The translations under genes were made by a program, and so were the position numbers. This document shows, one piece after another, positions 10,443 through 24,291 of a DNA stretch of 64,000 nt (positions within the stretch are counted from its first letter, which is position 1; each line of letters starts with the position of its first letter). The notes below the pieces were generated by a model. The model saw only the letters and a program-made list of their open reading frames with translations. It was not told the DNA's origin and made no database searches. The stretch is from Isoetes taiwanensis (taxonomy: Eukaryota > Streptophyta > Lycopodiopsida > Isoetales > Isoetaceae). The stretch lies in contig JAJEKV010000109.1 in the NCBI GenBank assembly GCA_021234155.1, positions 1,088,252 to 1,152,251 of the forward strand. Reading direction: 5' to 3'.

Positions 10443-13400
10443 ATTGAGATACGTACTTTGGACTCTGGCCAGGCTATTATGAAGTACAACAATTTGAGGT
10501 ACATTGCTACACATTCTACATGCATTCTACGTACATGTTTCTTTCTAAGACATATACATGTAAGGCACTTTTTTCATGAACCTTATACTAGGACCCACTT
10601 TTTACACATTCCATGGTATTGGATGTTTACGTAGATGAGGTTTTTTTTCCTCTTTACATTTGAAAAAATTAAATTGCATGACATGCAATGTTGATGTGCA
10701 TGATTGCCAAGTGTGATTAAAACAAATTAGCTCACATGCAAACTTGTTGCAAAGGGCTTATATCGTGGAAAGTAGCAATCTATTTACCCATGTATTTTTG
10801 CTTATGTTTTCAACCAATTTTTACCATATATTCAGGAAAATATGGACGTTCAGATTTCTTTCACAAGTATTAGGGTATCCATTCATAACCCTAATCTGCC
10901 TGCGCCATATTCAAAGATTTGAAGAGGGAGAGATTTGCCAAAATCTATCTCATCTTCTGATCTCGTAGAGCCTATGATCAGTATTTCTGTTTCTCTGCAT
11001 CAAAAGCTGGTTCTACAAAGCTTTCTGGTTGATTAAAGCCAATTTCGATTTGGGCTAGATCTTGTGTGCTCTACAGTGATTTTGCTAAGGGTAACTCTGC
11101 ATCGGGTCTCGGAGGTCTCATATGGAGCCATCGAGAAAATGTTCTTGCCATTGTCTCCCTTATGCATACAATGCTTCCTTTTTGAGGAAGCCAACATTGA
11201 TTCTGAAGTTCTTTTTCAACCAAATGTGGATCACTCTACACCAACTCGATCTGTATGGACCTGGTCTTCAATACTGGTCGGTTTAATCTTAGCTCCCATT
11301 CTTCAATAGATTGGACTCAAGAGCAACAAACATTATGGAAATAAGGTTTTTTCTCAAACATATGATAGTTAAGCTATGCTCTATCCATATTAAAGTTACT
11401 TTTGAAAATATGAGATGGTCGTGGCCTTTTTAGAAGAAAATGATGTCAAATGCTTCATTATACATATCTTGTTGGGATATATTTGACTTATTTACCACCC
11501 TCAAACATGCTGTTATGGCTGACTTTATCACATACTCTAGTTTTGCTATGCTACTGCCTCCATTTCCATTTCCAAGATTGACATAAACTTGACATAAACT
11601 TATTTGCAGCATTTGTATGAACATACCACGTTTATTAGTGGTCTTATATTTGATGTACATAATTGTCATAACCTGGCCTACATATTTTTGATGCAGTTTA
11701 TTGATTTATGACATGTTAAGATACAAATGTAACAATTCAATTGAGCTTGACTCGTATCACATTTTGAACAGATCACGGTGAAGGGTGATAAACCGTGGTG
11801 TTCCATTGCTTACCTGTTGGCCCTCTCATTGTTACCCTCTTTAGGCTAACCAATGTCCTGCTTGGTCACAGTGTGCTTTCCTCCACCTCCTTTGGTTTGT
11901 TCCTTTTTATGGTGAAACCGATTCGTTGAGAGAACAATTTCTCAAGATAAAATTAAGATAAGTCTTTCAATTCTTTGCACTTGTAAATTCTTGCATGCAC
12001 TAGCAAATGTATGCTAAAACATTGTTCTCCTTTTAAGCGCAGAGCAAAGTTTGCAGACATTTCTGGAAGGAAGGCTTATGCTGGCTTTGGCACATGATAC
12101 AAACATGGGTTCAATACATTATGAAGGATGAAAACTATCCCTTTTAGATTGTGTCTATTAAATGAATATTATTTTCGAATTCTTGATTTGAAAAGATATC
12201 TTGTAAGTTGCATTTGCAAGTAATTGAGTGCTGCTGAAAATTTTTGCATTGTACATCTATTATATAAGAAACCATTTTGGATTATCTCTAAAGACATGGC
12301 ATTTTTTATGAGCATTGATATTTTGTCTTGGCTCTTGGTTTTGGCTTCTTGATATGTAATCATTGATGCATAAGGCGAAAAGAAACTATTGTATTGACTT
12401 TATGTAGATGATTGTTTAACATGTAATCAAGTCTTGGCTTAAAAGAGGCGAAAAGAAACTATTGTATTGACTTTATGTAGATGATTGTTTAACATGTAAT
12501 CAAGTCTTGGCTTAAAAGAAAAAGCACCTGTTTTCTTTTAAGACTGCTAATTGGCTTGAAGTGGTCTTTGCAAAAGTCCATGGATGGTAAAAAGTCCGTT
12601 TTTGTACATTTTAAAGGTTTTTTATTTTACTTCGGTTTCTGGTTATACCGGGGGACCTTGACTTGATTATTTTTCAGGTGTGGCTATTAAGGTTCTGAAA
12701 AATCTATTCAACTTACATGTGTATTGTATGGGAAAACGGGAAAGCAAAGGAAATGGTTGCTACAGGACAAGAAAAAGGTATTAACATCACATTTGCTTAT
12801 GGGAAATAATGACATCGATGCTGAATTCTAATTCTATTGATGACTCTTTGCACTAGATGTTTATTTGCTTGAATGCAATAGCACCTACCTTGGGTTACTT
12901 TTGTATTGGTTCCCTTGGTAGGTTGATAGTTAAAAAGAGCCTTCCATATCTTATTCAAACAGATGGGAAAAAGCCTTTACAGAGAACTTATAAAGGCATT
13001 TGCCAGATAATCTAGGCATTTGCTAGATAATCTAATCAAAAGAGAGAGACATCATGTTGAGATGCTACACATTCCTGTGCATATGCTTGATTATAAATAT
13101 CTGTTTACATGAGATGGGACACGGGGTACCAAAGGAGGAAAACAAGATATAATATCACATGAGTTCATAACACCGTTGGTGATGACTATACTATCAGCTG
13201 CGGTTGATGCTGCTGAAATCAAGGTTCAACAAGATATATATTCTCCACATTTCCAGATGTTATGGATTGATCGTGCTAATATATAGCATGGGAGACTTGA
13301 CAAGGATTCTAAATGCATTTGTAAGTACCAGAATCTTCATTTTATTCTTGATTTTATTTTTAACACAAGTAGAAATGAGTAGAATAGCAATAGTGAGGGT

Positions 13401-13524
13401 AGGGCCCCTGTGTTACAGCAGGGTCCTCTACTCTCCTTGCTGTAATAACATTCTAGAAAGTTTTTTCTAGTATGAATAATCAGGTGCCCCCCCAAACTAC
13501 GGTTGGAGGCAGGTTTTTTTTATT
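10443..13524. repeat. array unit 2
   Basis: Second unit, 3082 bp, sharing the same internal 73-bp duplication (12374-12519). It differs from unit 1 in small clusters, for example around 10905-10930 and 11865-11890. Confidence 0.85.
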
Positions 13525-16500
13525 ATTGAGATACGTACTTTGGACTCTGGCCAGGCTATTATGAAGTACAACAATTTGAGGTACATTGCTACACATTCTA
13601 CATGCATTCTACGTACATGTTTCTTTCTAAGACATATACATGTAAGGCACTTTTTTCATGAACCTTATACTAGGACCCACTTTTTACACATTCCATGGTA
13701 TTGGATGTTTACGTAGATGAGGTTTTTTTTCCTCTTTACATTTGAAAAAATTAAATTGCATGACATGCAATGTTGATGTGCATGATTGCCAAGTGTGATT
13801 AAAACAAATTAGCTCACATGCAAACTTGTTGCAAAGGGCTTATATCGTGGAAAGTAGCAATCTATTTACCCATGTATTTTTGCTTATGTTTTCAACCAAT
13901 TTTTACCATATATTCAGGAAAATATGGACGTTCAGATTTCTTTCACAAGTATTAGGGTATCCATTCATAACCCTAATCTGCCTGCGCCATATTCAGCGAT
14001 TTGAAGAGGGAGAGATTGGCCAAAATCTATCTCATCTTCTGATCTCGTAGAGCCTATGATCAGTATTTCTGTTTCTCTGCATCAAAAGCTGGTTCTACAA
14101 AGCTTTCTGGTTGATTAAAGCCAATTTCGATTTGGGCTAGATCTTGTGTGCTCTACAGTGATTTTGCTAAGGGTAACTCTGCATCAGTCTCGGAGGTCTG
14201 CTATGGAGCCATCAGAAAATGTTTACTGCCATTGTCTCCCTTATGCATACAATGCTTCCTTTTGAGGAAGCCAACATTGATTCTGAAGTTCTTTTTCAAC
14301 CAAATGTGGATCACTCTACACCAACTCGATCTGTATGGACCGGAGTCTTCAATACAGGTCAGTTTAATCTTGGCTCCCATTCTTCAATAGATTGGACTCA
14401 AGAGCAACAAACATTATGGAAATAAGGTTTTTTCTCAAACATATGATAGTTAAGCTATGCTCTATCCATATTAAAGTTACTTTTGAAAATATGAGATGGT
14501 CGTGGCCTTTTTAGAAGAAAATGATGTCAAATGCTTCATTATACATATCTTGTTGGGATATATTTGACTTATTTACCACCCTCAAACATGCTGTTATGGC
14601 TGACTTTATCACATACTCTAGTTTTGCTATGCTACTGCCTCCATTTCCATTTCCAAGATTGACATAAACTTGACATAAACTTATTTGCAGCATTTGTATG
14701 AACATACCACGTTTATTAGTGGTCTTATATTTGATGTACATAATTGTCATAACCTGGCCTACATATTTTTGATGCAGTTTATTGATTTATGACATGTTAA
14801 GATACAAATGTAACAATTCAATTGAGCTTGACTCGTATCACATTTTGAAATGGATCACGGTGAAGGGTGATAAACCGTGGTGTTCCATTGCTTACTTTGG
14901 CCCTCTCATTGTTACCCTCTTTAGGCTAACCAATGTCCGCTTGGTCTGCAGTAACCTAACTCCACCTCCTTTGGTTTGTTCCTTTTTATGGTGAAACCCG
15001 ATTCGTTGAGAGAACAATTTCTCAAGATAAAGTTCATTAAGATAAGTCTTTCAATTGCTGCACTTGTAAATTCTTGCATGCACTAGCAAGGCGTATGCTA
15101 AAACATTGTTCTCCTTTTAAGCGCAGAGCAAAGTTTGCAGACATTTCTGGAAGGAAGGCTTATGCTGGCTTTGGCACATGATACAAACATGGGTTCAATA
15201 CATTATGAAGGATGAAAACTATCCCTTTTAGATTGTGTCTATTAAATGAATATTATTTTCGAATTCTTGATTTGAAAAGATATCTTGTAAGTTGCATTTG
15301 CAAGTAATTGAGTGCTGCTGAAAATTTTTGCATTGTACATCTATTATATAAGAAACCATTTTGGATTATCTCTAAAGACATGGCATTTTTTATGAGCATT
15401 GATATTTTGTCTTGGCTCTTGGTTTTGGCTTCTTGATATGTAATCATTGATGCATAAGGCGAAAAGAAACTATTGTATTGACTTTATGTAGATGATTGTT
15501 TAACATGTAATCAAGTCTTGGCTTAAAAGAGGCGAAAAGAAACTATTGTATTGACTTTATGTAGATGATTGTTTAACATGTAATCAAGTCTTGGCTTAAA
15601 AGAAAAAGCACCTGTTTTCTTTTAAGACTGCTAATTGGCTTGAAGTGGTCTTTGCAAAAGTCCATGGATGGTAAAAGTCTGTTTGTACAGATTTTAAAGG
15701 TTTTTTTATTTTACTTCAGTTTCGTGGTTATACCAGGGACCTTGACTTGATTATTTTTCGTGTGGGCTATTAAGGTTCTGAAAAATCTATTCAACTTACA
15801 TGTGTATTGTATGGGAAAACGGGAAAGCAAAGGAAATGGTTGCTACAGGACAAGAAAAAGGTATTAACATCACATTTGCTTATGGGAAATAATGACATCG
15901 ATGCTGAATTCTAATTCTATTGATGACTCTTTGCACTAGATGTTTATTTGCTTGAATGCAATAGCACCTACCTTGGGTTACTTTTCTATTGGTTCCCTTG
16001 GTAGGTTGATAGTTAAAAAGAGCCTTCCATATCTTATTCAAACAGATGGGAAAAAGCCTTTACAGAGAACTTATAAAGGCATTTGCCAGATAATCTAGGC
16101 ATTTGCTAGATAATCTAATCAAAAGAGAGAGACATCATGTTGAGATGCTACACATTCCTGTGCATATGCTTGATTATAAATATCTGTTTACATGAGATGG
16201 GACACGGGGTACCAAAGGAGGAAAACAAGATATAATATCACATGAGTTCATAACACCGTTGGTGATGACTATACTATCAGCTGCGGTTGATGCTGCTGAA
16301 ATCAAGGTTCAACAAGATATATATTCTCCACATTTCCAGATGTTATGGATTGATCGTGCTAATATATAGCATGGGAGACTTGACAAGGATTCTAAATGCA
16401 TTTGTAAGTACCGTAATCTTCATTTTATTCTTGATTTTATTTTTAACACAAGTAGAAATGAGTAGAATAGCAATAGTGAGGGTAGGGCCCCCTTTGTGGT

Positions 16501-16606
16501 TACGCAGGTCCTCTACTCTCCTTGTCTGTAATAACATTCTAGAAAGTTTTTCTAGTATGAATAATCAGTGCCCCCCAAACTACACTTTGGAGGCGTGTTT
16601 TTTATT
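13525..16606. repeat. array unit 3
   Basis: Third unit, 3082 bp, with internal duplication at 15458-15603. At 15758-15765 the CAG that precedes the kinase-like exon in units 1, 2 and 4 is replaced by CG, removing the possible splice acceptor in this copy. Confidence 0.85.
14219..14425 (+). other. conserved 68-codon open frame in array units
   Basis: Identical in unit 3 and unit 4 (17304-17510). Related but altered frames are at 8040-8253, 11130-11370 and 20380-20583, all ending at the same TAA after WTQEQQTLWK. The translation begins MFTAIVSLMHTMLPFEEAN. The frame could be the end of an exon of the amplified gene fragment. No family recognised; repetition alone conserves it, so conservation is weak evidence of coding. 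Confidence 0.25.
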
Positions 16607-19600
16607 ATTGAGATACGTACTTTGGACTCTGGCCAGGCTATTATGAAGTACAACAATTTGAGGTACATTGCTACACATTCTACATGCATTCTACGTACAT
16701 GTTTCTTTCTAAGACATATACATGTAAGGCACTTTTTTCATGAACCTTATACTAGGACCCACTTTTTTACACATTCCATGGTATTGGATGTTTACGTAGA
16801 TGAGGTTTTTTTTCCTCTTTACATTTGAAAAAATTAAATTGCATGACATGCAATGTTGATGTGCATGATTGCCAAGTGTGATTAAAACAAATTAGCTCAC
16901 ATGCAAACTTGTTGCAAAGGGCTTATATCGTGGAAAGTAGCAATCTATTTACCCATGTATTTTTGCTTATGTTTTCAACCAATTTTTACCATATATTCAG
17001 GAAAATATGGACGTTCGTGATTTCTTTCACAAGTATTAGGGTATCCATTCATAACCCTAATCTTACACTGCCATATTCAAAGATTTTTGAAGAGGGAGAG
17101 ATTGGCCAAAATCTATCTCATCTTCCGATCTCAGAGCCTATGATCGATATTTACTTTTTCTCGCATCAAAAATTTGGTTCTACAAAGCTTTACGGTTGAT
17201 TAAAGCCAATTTCGATTTGGGCTAGATCTTGTGTGCTCTACAGTGATTTTGCTAAGGGTAACTCTGCATCAGTCTCGGAGGTCTGCTATGGAGCCATCAG
17301 AAAATGTTTACTGCCATTGTCTCCCTTATGCATACAATGCTTCCTTTTGAGGAAGCCAACATTGATTCTGAAGTTCTTTTTCAACCAAATGTGGATCACT
17401 CTACACCAACTCGATCTGTATGGACCGGAGTCTTCAATACAGGTCAGTTTAATCTTGGCTCCCATTCTTCAATAGATTGGACTCAAGAGCAACAAACATT
17501 ATGGAAATAAGGTTTTTTCTCAAACATATGATAGTTAAGCTATGCTCTATCCATATTAAAGTTACTTTTGAAAATATGAGATGGTCGTGGCCTTTTTAGA
17601 AGAAAATGATGTCAAATGCTTCATTATACATATCTTGTTGGGATATATTTGACTTATTTACCACCCTCAAACATGCTGTTATGGCTGACTTTATCACATA
17701 CTCTAGTTTTGCTATGCTACTGCCTCCATTTCCATTTCCAAGATTGACATAAACTTGACATAAACTTATTTGCAGCATTTGTATGAACATACCACGTTTA
17801 TTAGTGGTCTTATATTTGATGTACATAATTGTCATAACCTGGCCTACATATTTTTGATGCAGTTTATTGATTTATGACATGTTAAGATACAAATGTAACA
17901 ATTCAATTGAGCTTGACTCGTATCACATTTTGAACAGATCACGGTGAAGGGTGATAAACCGTGGTGTTCCATTGCTTACCTGTTGGCCCTCTCATTGTTA
18001 CCCTCTTTAGGCTAACCAATGTCTGTTTGGCTGCAGGTAACCGGAACTCCACCTCCTTTGGTTTGTTCCTTTTTTATGGTGAAACTGATTCGTTGAGAGA
18101 ACAATTTCTCAAGATAAAGTTCATTAAGATAAGTCTTTCAATTGCTGCACTTGTAAATTCTTGCATGCACTAGCAAGGCGTATGCTAAAACATTGTTCTC
18201 CTTTTAAGCGCAGAGCAAAGTTTGCGCGGTATTTCGAAGGAAGGCTTATGCTGGCTTTGGCACATGATACAAACATGGGTTCAATACATTATGAAGGATG
18301 AAAACTATCCCTTTTAGATTGTGTCTATTAAATGAATATTATTTTCGAATTCTTGATTTGAAAAGATATCTTGTAAGTTGCATTTGCAAGTAATTGAGTG
18401 CTGCTGAAAATTTTTGCATTGTACATCTATTATATAAGAAACCATTTTGGATTATCTCTAAAGACATGGCATTTTTTATGAGCATTGATATTTTGTCTTG
18501 GCTCTTGGTTTTGGCTTCTTGATATGTAATCATTGATGCATAAGGCGAAAAGAAACTATTGTATTGACTTTATGTAGATGATTGTTTAACATGTAATCAA
18601 GTCTTGGCTTAAAAGAGGCGAAAAGAAACTATTGTATTGACTTTATGTAGATGATTGTTTAACATGTAATCAAGTCTTGGCTTAAAAGAAAAAGCACCTG
18701 TTTTCTTTTAAGACTGCTAATTGGCTTGAAGTGGTCTTTGCAAAAGTCCATGGATGGTAAAAGTCTGTTTGTACAGATTTTAAAGGTTTTTTTATTTTAC
18801 TTCAGTTTCCTGGTTATACCAGGGACCTTGACTTGATTATTTTTCAGGTGTGGCTATTAAGGTTCTGAAAAATCTATTCAACTTACATGTGTATTGTATG
18901 GGAAAACGGGAAAGCAAAGGAAATGGTTGCTACAGGACAAGAAAAAGGTATTAACATCACATTTGCTTATGGGAAATAATGACATCGATGCTGAATTCTA
19001 ATTCTATTGATGACTCTTTGCACTAGATGTTTATTTGCTTGAATGCAATAGCACCTACCTTGGGTTACTTTTGTATTGGTTCCCTTGGTAGGTTGATAGT
19101 TAAAAAGAGCCTTCCATATCTTATTCAAACAGATGGGAAAAAGCCTTTACAGAGAACTTATAAAGGCATTTGCCAGATAATCTAGGCATTTGCTAGATAA
19201 TCTAATCAAAAGAGAGAGACATCATGTTGAGATTCTACACATTCCTGTGCATATGCTTGATTATAAATATCTGTTTACATGAGATGGGACACGGGGTACC
19301 AAAGGAGGAAAACAAGATATAATATCACATGAGTTCATAACACCGTTGGTGATGACTATATTATCACCGGTTGATGTCACAAAATCAAGGTTCAACAAGA
19401 TATATATTCTCCACATTTCCAGATGTTATGGATTGATCGTGCTAATATATAGCATGGGAGACTTGACAAGGATTCTAAATGCATTTGTAAGTACCAGAAT
19501 CTTCATTTTATTCTTGATTTTATTTTTAACACAAGTAGAAATGAGTAGAATAGCAATAGTGAGGGTAGGGCCCCTGTGTTACAGCAGGGTCCTCTACTCT

Positions 19601-19690
19601 CCTTGCTGTAATAACATTCTAGAAAGTTTTTTCTAGTATGAATAATCAGGTGCCCCCCCAAACTACGGTTGGAGGCAGGTTTTTTTTATT
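16607..19690. repeat. array unit 4
   Basis: Fourth unit, 3084 bp, with internal duplication at 18544-18689. Around 18224-18240 a CAG and a CTG present in the other units are both changed to CG-containing strings. Confidence 0.85.
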
Positions 19691-21863
19691 ATTGAGATAC
19701 GTACTTTGGACTCTGGCCAGACTATTATGAAGTACAACAATTTGAGGTACATTGCTACACATTCTACATGCATTCTACGTACATGTTTCTTTCTAAGACA
19801 TATACATGTAAGGCACTTTTTCATGAACCTTATACTAGGACCCACTTTTTACACATTCCATGGTATTGATGTTTACGTAGATGAGGTTTTTTCCTCTTTA
19901 CATTTGAAAAAATTAAATTGCATGACATGCAATGTTGATGTGCATGATTGCCAAGTGTGATTAAAACAAATTAGCTCACATGCAAACTTGTTGCAAAGGG
20001 CTTATATCGTGGAAAGTAGCAATCTATTTACCCATGTATTTTTGCTTATGTTTTCAACCAATTTTTACCATATATTCAGGAAAATATGGACGCTCGATTT
20101 CTTTCACAAGTATTAGGGTATCCATTCATAACCCTAATCACTGCCTATATTCGGCGATTTGAAGAGGGAGAGATTGGCCAAAATCTATCTCATCTTCCTC
20201 GATCTCGTCAGAGCCTATGATCGATATTGTTTCTCATCAAAAGTTGGTTCTACAAAGCTTTCTCGGTTGATTAAAGCCAATTTCGATTTGGGCTAGATCT
20301 TGTGTGCTCTACAATTGATTTTGCTAAGGGTAACTCATGATCGGGCCTCTGAGGTCTCATTTATGGAGCCATCAGAAAATGTTTACCGCCATTGTCTCCC
20401 TTATGCATACAATGCTTCCTTTTGAGGAAGCCAACATTGATTCTCAAGTTCTTTTTCAACCAAATGTGGATCACTCTACACCAACTCGATCCAGTATGGA
20501 CCGGAGTCTTCAATGGTCGGTTTAATCTTGGCTCCCATTCTTCAATAGATTGGACTCAAGAGCAACAAACATTATGGAAATAAGGTTTTTCTCAAACATA
20601 TGATAGTTAAGCTATGCTCTATCCATATTAAAGTTACTTTTGAAAATATGAGATGGTCGTGGCCTTTTTAGAAGAAAAATGATGTCAAATGCTTCATTAT
20701 ACATATCTTGTTGGGATATATTTGACTTATTTACCACCCTCAAACATGCTTGTTATGGCTGACTTTATCACATACTCTAGTTTTGCTATACTCTTGCCTC
20801 CATTTCCATTTCCAAGATTGACATAAACTTGACATAAACTTATTTGCAAAGATTTGTATGAACATACCACGTTTATTAGTGGTCTTATATTTGATGTACA
20901 TAATTGTCATAACCCCGGCCTACATATTTTTGATGCGCTTTATTGATTTATGACATGTTAAGATACAAATGTAACAATTCAATTGAGCTTGACTCGTATC
21001 ACATTTTGAACAGATCACGGTGAAGGGTGATAAACCGTGGTGTTCCATTGCTTACCTGTTGGCCCTCTCATTGTTACCCTCTTTAGGCTAACCAATGTCT
21101 GTTTGGCTGCAGGTAACCGGAACTCCACCTCCTTTGGTTTGTTCCTTTTTTATGGTGAAACTGATTCGTTGAGAGAACAATTTCTCAAGATAAAGTTCAT
21201 TAAGATAAGTCTTTCAATTGCTGCACTTGTAAATTCTTGCATGCACTAGCAAGGCGTATGCTAAAACATTGTTCTCCTTTTAAGCGCAGAGCAAAGTTTG
21301 CAGACATTTCTGGAAGGAAGGCTTATGCTGGCTTTGGCACATGATACAAACATGGGTTCAATACATTATGAAGGATGAAAACTATCCCTTTTAGATTGTG
21401 TCTATTAAATGAATATTATTTTCGAATTCTTGATTTGAAAAGATATCTTGTAAGTTGCATTTGCAAGTAATTGAGTGCTGCTGAAAATTTTTGCATTGTA
21501 CATCTATTATATAAGAAACCATTTTGGATTATCTCTAAAGACATGGCATTTTTTATGAGCATTGATATTTTGTCTTGGCTCTTGGTTTTGGCTTCTTGAT
21601 ATGCAATCATTGATGCATAAGGCGAAAAGAAACTATTGTATTGACTTTATGTAGATGATTGTTTAACATGTAATCAAGTCTTGGCTTAAAAGAGGCGAAA
21701 AGAAACTATTGTATTGACTTTATGTAGATGATTGTTTAACATGTAATCAAGTCTTGGCTTAAAAGAAAAAGCACCTGTTTTCTTTTAAGACTGCTAATTG
21801 GCTTGAAGTGGTCTTTGCAAAAGTCCATGGATGGTAAAAGTCTGTTTGTACAGATTTTAAAGG
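19691..21863. repeat. array unit 5, truncated
   Basis: Partial unit of about 2173 bp. It ends at the point equivalent to 9533 in unit 1, where a T7 run is replaced by a T17 run followed by unrelated sequence. The last 900 bp of the unit, including the kinase-like exon, are missing. Confidence 0.85.
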
Positions 21864-22069
21864 TTTTTTTTTTTTTTTTTGAAGGCAAGGTAGGACTTAG
21901 TATTCATAGGTAAAGATTACATCATATAGCATACCATCGAAGGTACACTTTCAACATAAATACCATTAACAATGTTCTCCATTTGAGGCATGGAGTTCCC
22001 AATTTTGTTTAATTTTAACATCAGGCTTCTCTGTGCAACATCACAAAGTTCTTCTTTATATAGCATTGC
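21864..22069. other. T17 run and short unique stretch at right border of array
   Basis: A 17-base T run is followed by GAAGGCAAGGTAGGACTTAG and AT-rich sequence without genes. Read on the minus strand it would be the 3' end of a transcript-like sequence with an A tail, as retroposed elements have, but no element body can be identified. Confidence 0.35.
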
Positions 22070-22129
22070 TTGATCAAGGTACTGGGTCGGCTCCATCTTG
22101 AATGGAGGGAACTACATGTATCGGGTTCA

Positions 22130-22512
22130 TGCTTAGGGTTTTTGCGGCAGAATTTTGATTGGTCATATCTCTCACATCCGGTGTCAGATTTTCATGTGCT
22201 TGGGCTTGTTGGAAAGCTGGTTCAGAGATCTTTCCAACGGTGTATGGTAGCTACATGCTTGGCTTTGTTTCTGTGTTGAAATTGGCACTTTTCCGGGCTG
22301 TGTGCTAGGGTTTCTGTGGCAACTGGTAGACACTTCGACGGACTGTATCTCTCACATCTGGTGTCAGATTTTCATATGCTTGGGCTTGTTGGAAAGCTGG
22401 TTCAGAGAGATTTCCAACGGTGTATGATACCTGCATGCTTGTGTTTGTTTCAGTGCTCAAATCTGCACTTTTCCGGGCTGTGTGCTAGGGTTTTGGTGGC
22501 AGCCGGTACACA
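22130..22512 (+). repeat. 180-bp tandem duplication
   Basis: Two imperfect copies with exactly 180-bp spacing: CTCACATCCG at 22171 and CTCACATCTG at 22351. Both contain GGAAAGCTGGTTCAGAGA...TTTCCAACGG and end with GCACTTTTCCGGGCTGTGTGCTAGGG. The plus frame is open in both copies (LSHxVSDFHxLGLVGKLVQ). The GGAAAGC...TTCCAACGG phrase is common in plant LTR-retrotransposon internal or LTR sequence, so this is probably retroelement debris. Confidence 0.65.
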
Positions 22513-22741
22513 CTAGATATCCAGGAGTCTATTAGCCACTTTCCTTTTCGCCCCCAATTTGGGCAGTCAGAGCATACAAATTAATGTTGAGCTAGGCTCC
22601 AACATCTACCTGACATTGCCATAGCCCAACCAACTACCTCTTGGCCTTGCCTAGCGAGGCCACAGCCCTGCCACAGCCTGCCTAGCCCTGCCAGATCTGA
22701 TAAGCCCCTGCCATAGCCTACCTAAACCCTGTTTGACCTGC

Positions 22742-24290
22742 CATGGCCCAAGTCATACCCAAGCCATGGCCACGCAACCTGATCCCGTGTGTGGACCCAC
22801 ACTTGGTTGGTGAGCTACCTCGGACCCACGGCAACCCATCCCAGGAAGGCCCAAACACACCAACCACCTGTTGACCCCACGCAGCCGAGCCCTGCAGGAA
22901 GACCATGAAGTGGGGCCACCAAGGAAGAGGCCTTGGGCAGGGGAGAGACGTCTTCCATGAAGAGGGAGGCCCAAGGCCCAGGCGGCAGCCGACCCCAAAG
23001 CGCACCACAGGCAATCCGCCCGGTCGAACCTTGGAGCCGCATCCAGGCGAGGGTTGAGGCCAGCAATTACACGCCTTGCGTGCCTCCCCGAGAGGTGGAG
23101 AACATAACATCTCTCGGGTATGCGCATGCGGTTGGTGCGGAAAAAAGCGGCGAATCACGTAATTGGAGGATGCGGCGTGACGACAAAGTGCAGATGATAG
23201 CATCCGCTTGCTACAATCTGAAAGACGGCAGGAGCTTGCAGATATGAGGGGGCGTGTAGACACCGTGTTGGCAGCTATGGAAGCTGGGACGCCGGACGTG
23301 AACCGGTAGAGCAGAGACACTGTAACCCTCGCCTCCGATCCGTGCCAAGGTTGAGGAGGCTAAGGCCACGACACGAGGAGCACAGGCCGCCCTCCCGCCG
23401 AGGAGGTTGAGGAGGCCGCCCTTTGTGAGACAAGGAGTCGAGGCCGCTGGAAGCTAGCCGTGCAGGCCGGTGCTCGCCGGGTAAGGATTTAGCACGGGAT
23501 CGGGAGCTGCAGGAGCTTCGGGCGGCACATGAGCAACTCCGCCATTGCACGGGGAGATGGCAAGACATGACAACGTCCTGCAAGAGTTGAGCTCGGACTC
23601 CGGAGAACGCGAAACCACGACAAAGAGCACACCACCAACCCCAGCGAACCCACCAACCTCACGAGCGTCAACACGGAACACCTGCCCGGACACATCGGAT
23701 CACGCCGGGCCGCCACCACCCCGGCGCCGGCCCACGACCTATGCCTCACCCACCTCAACCAACACCTGGTCTGCGGCCCCGCCAACTCGAGAACAGACGC
23801 GAGGAGCGCGAATGTGGTAGTGCGAGGCTGATGGAGGAGTCGGGAGAATATCTCACTTCCGACTCGGACATTAAGATCTTGGACCGGATGATGTTCCCAG
23901 CACAGTGACCATTGTAAAGGCGAAATCATGGAATTCAGCATACGATAAGCCCCGGGTGGTCATCTTCACAGTTGAGGCGTGTGTCGGGCGGGTGGCCATC
24001 TTGCGTCGGGGCGGAAGTTGAAGGGGGACGGCTCAGACGTTGGCCGGGACTTGACCTCAGCACAAACAAGAGACCCGGCGTGAGTCGGGCCAAAGTCGTC
24101 GGGGGCGCCGCAACATGGAGGGGGCGGGGCTGGTCCGGGGAAGGATCTTGGGAATTCAGCGTCAAACGGGGATGTAGGCACTCCGGCCCCTCGAAGTCCC
24201 CTACGGGGGGGCCCGCACAGGCATCCACATCTTCCGCTCCCCACAGGACCACCACTACCACCGGACTGAAGTGGCGATGCACGCCACTAA
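22742..24290 (+). pseudogene. LINE ORF1-like region, frameshifted
   Basis: GC-rich sequence directly upstream of the LINE endonuclease. A plus frame starts at 22742 (MAQVIPKPWPRN) and is carried on in shifting frames rich in R, E, P and Q. A segment near 23500-23570 reads ELQELRAAHEQL, which looks like a coiled coil, and is followed by a proline- and threonine-rich tract. This arrangement is usual for ORF1 proteins of plant LINEs, which bind element RNA. No CCHC knuckle could be found. Position and composition, not similarity, support the call. Confidence 0.4.
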
Positions 24291-24291
24291 A

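Larger units (their letters stand above)
7345..21863. repeat. tandem array of a 3.08-kb unit, about 4.7 copies
   Basis: The anchor ATTGAGATACGTACTTTGGAC recurs at 7351, 10443, 13525, 16607 and 19691, giving spacings of 3092, 3082, 3082 and 3084 bp. Units are nearly identical over most of their length, so the array is recent or kept uniform by unequal exchange. The fifth copy stops after about 2.17 kb. Both borders are 17-base T runs (7328-7344 and 21864-21880). The unit is AT-rich and holds several exon-like segments (see the entries at 9589, 10022 and 14219), so it may be an amplified gene fragment rather than a classical satellite. Copy differences are clustered, mainly near CAG/CTG sites. 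Confidence 0.9.
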
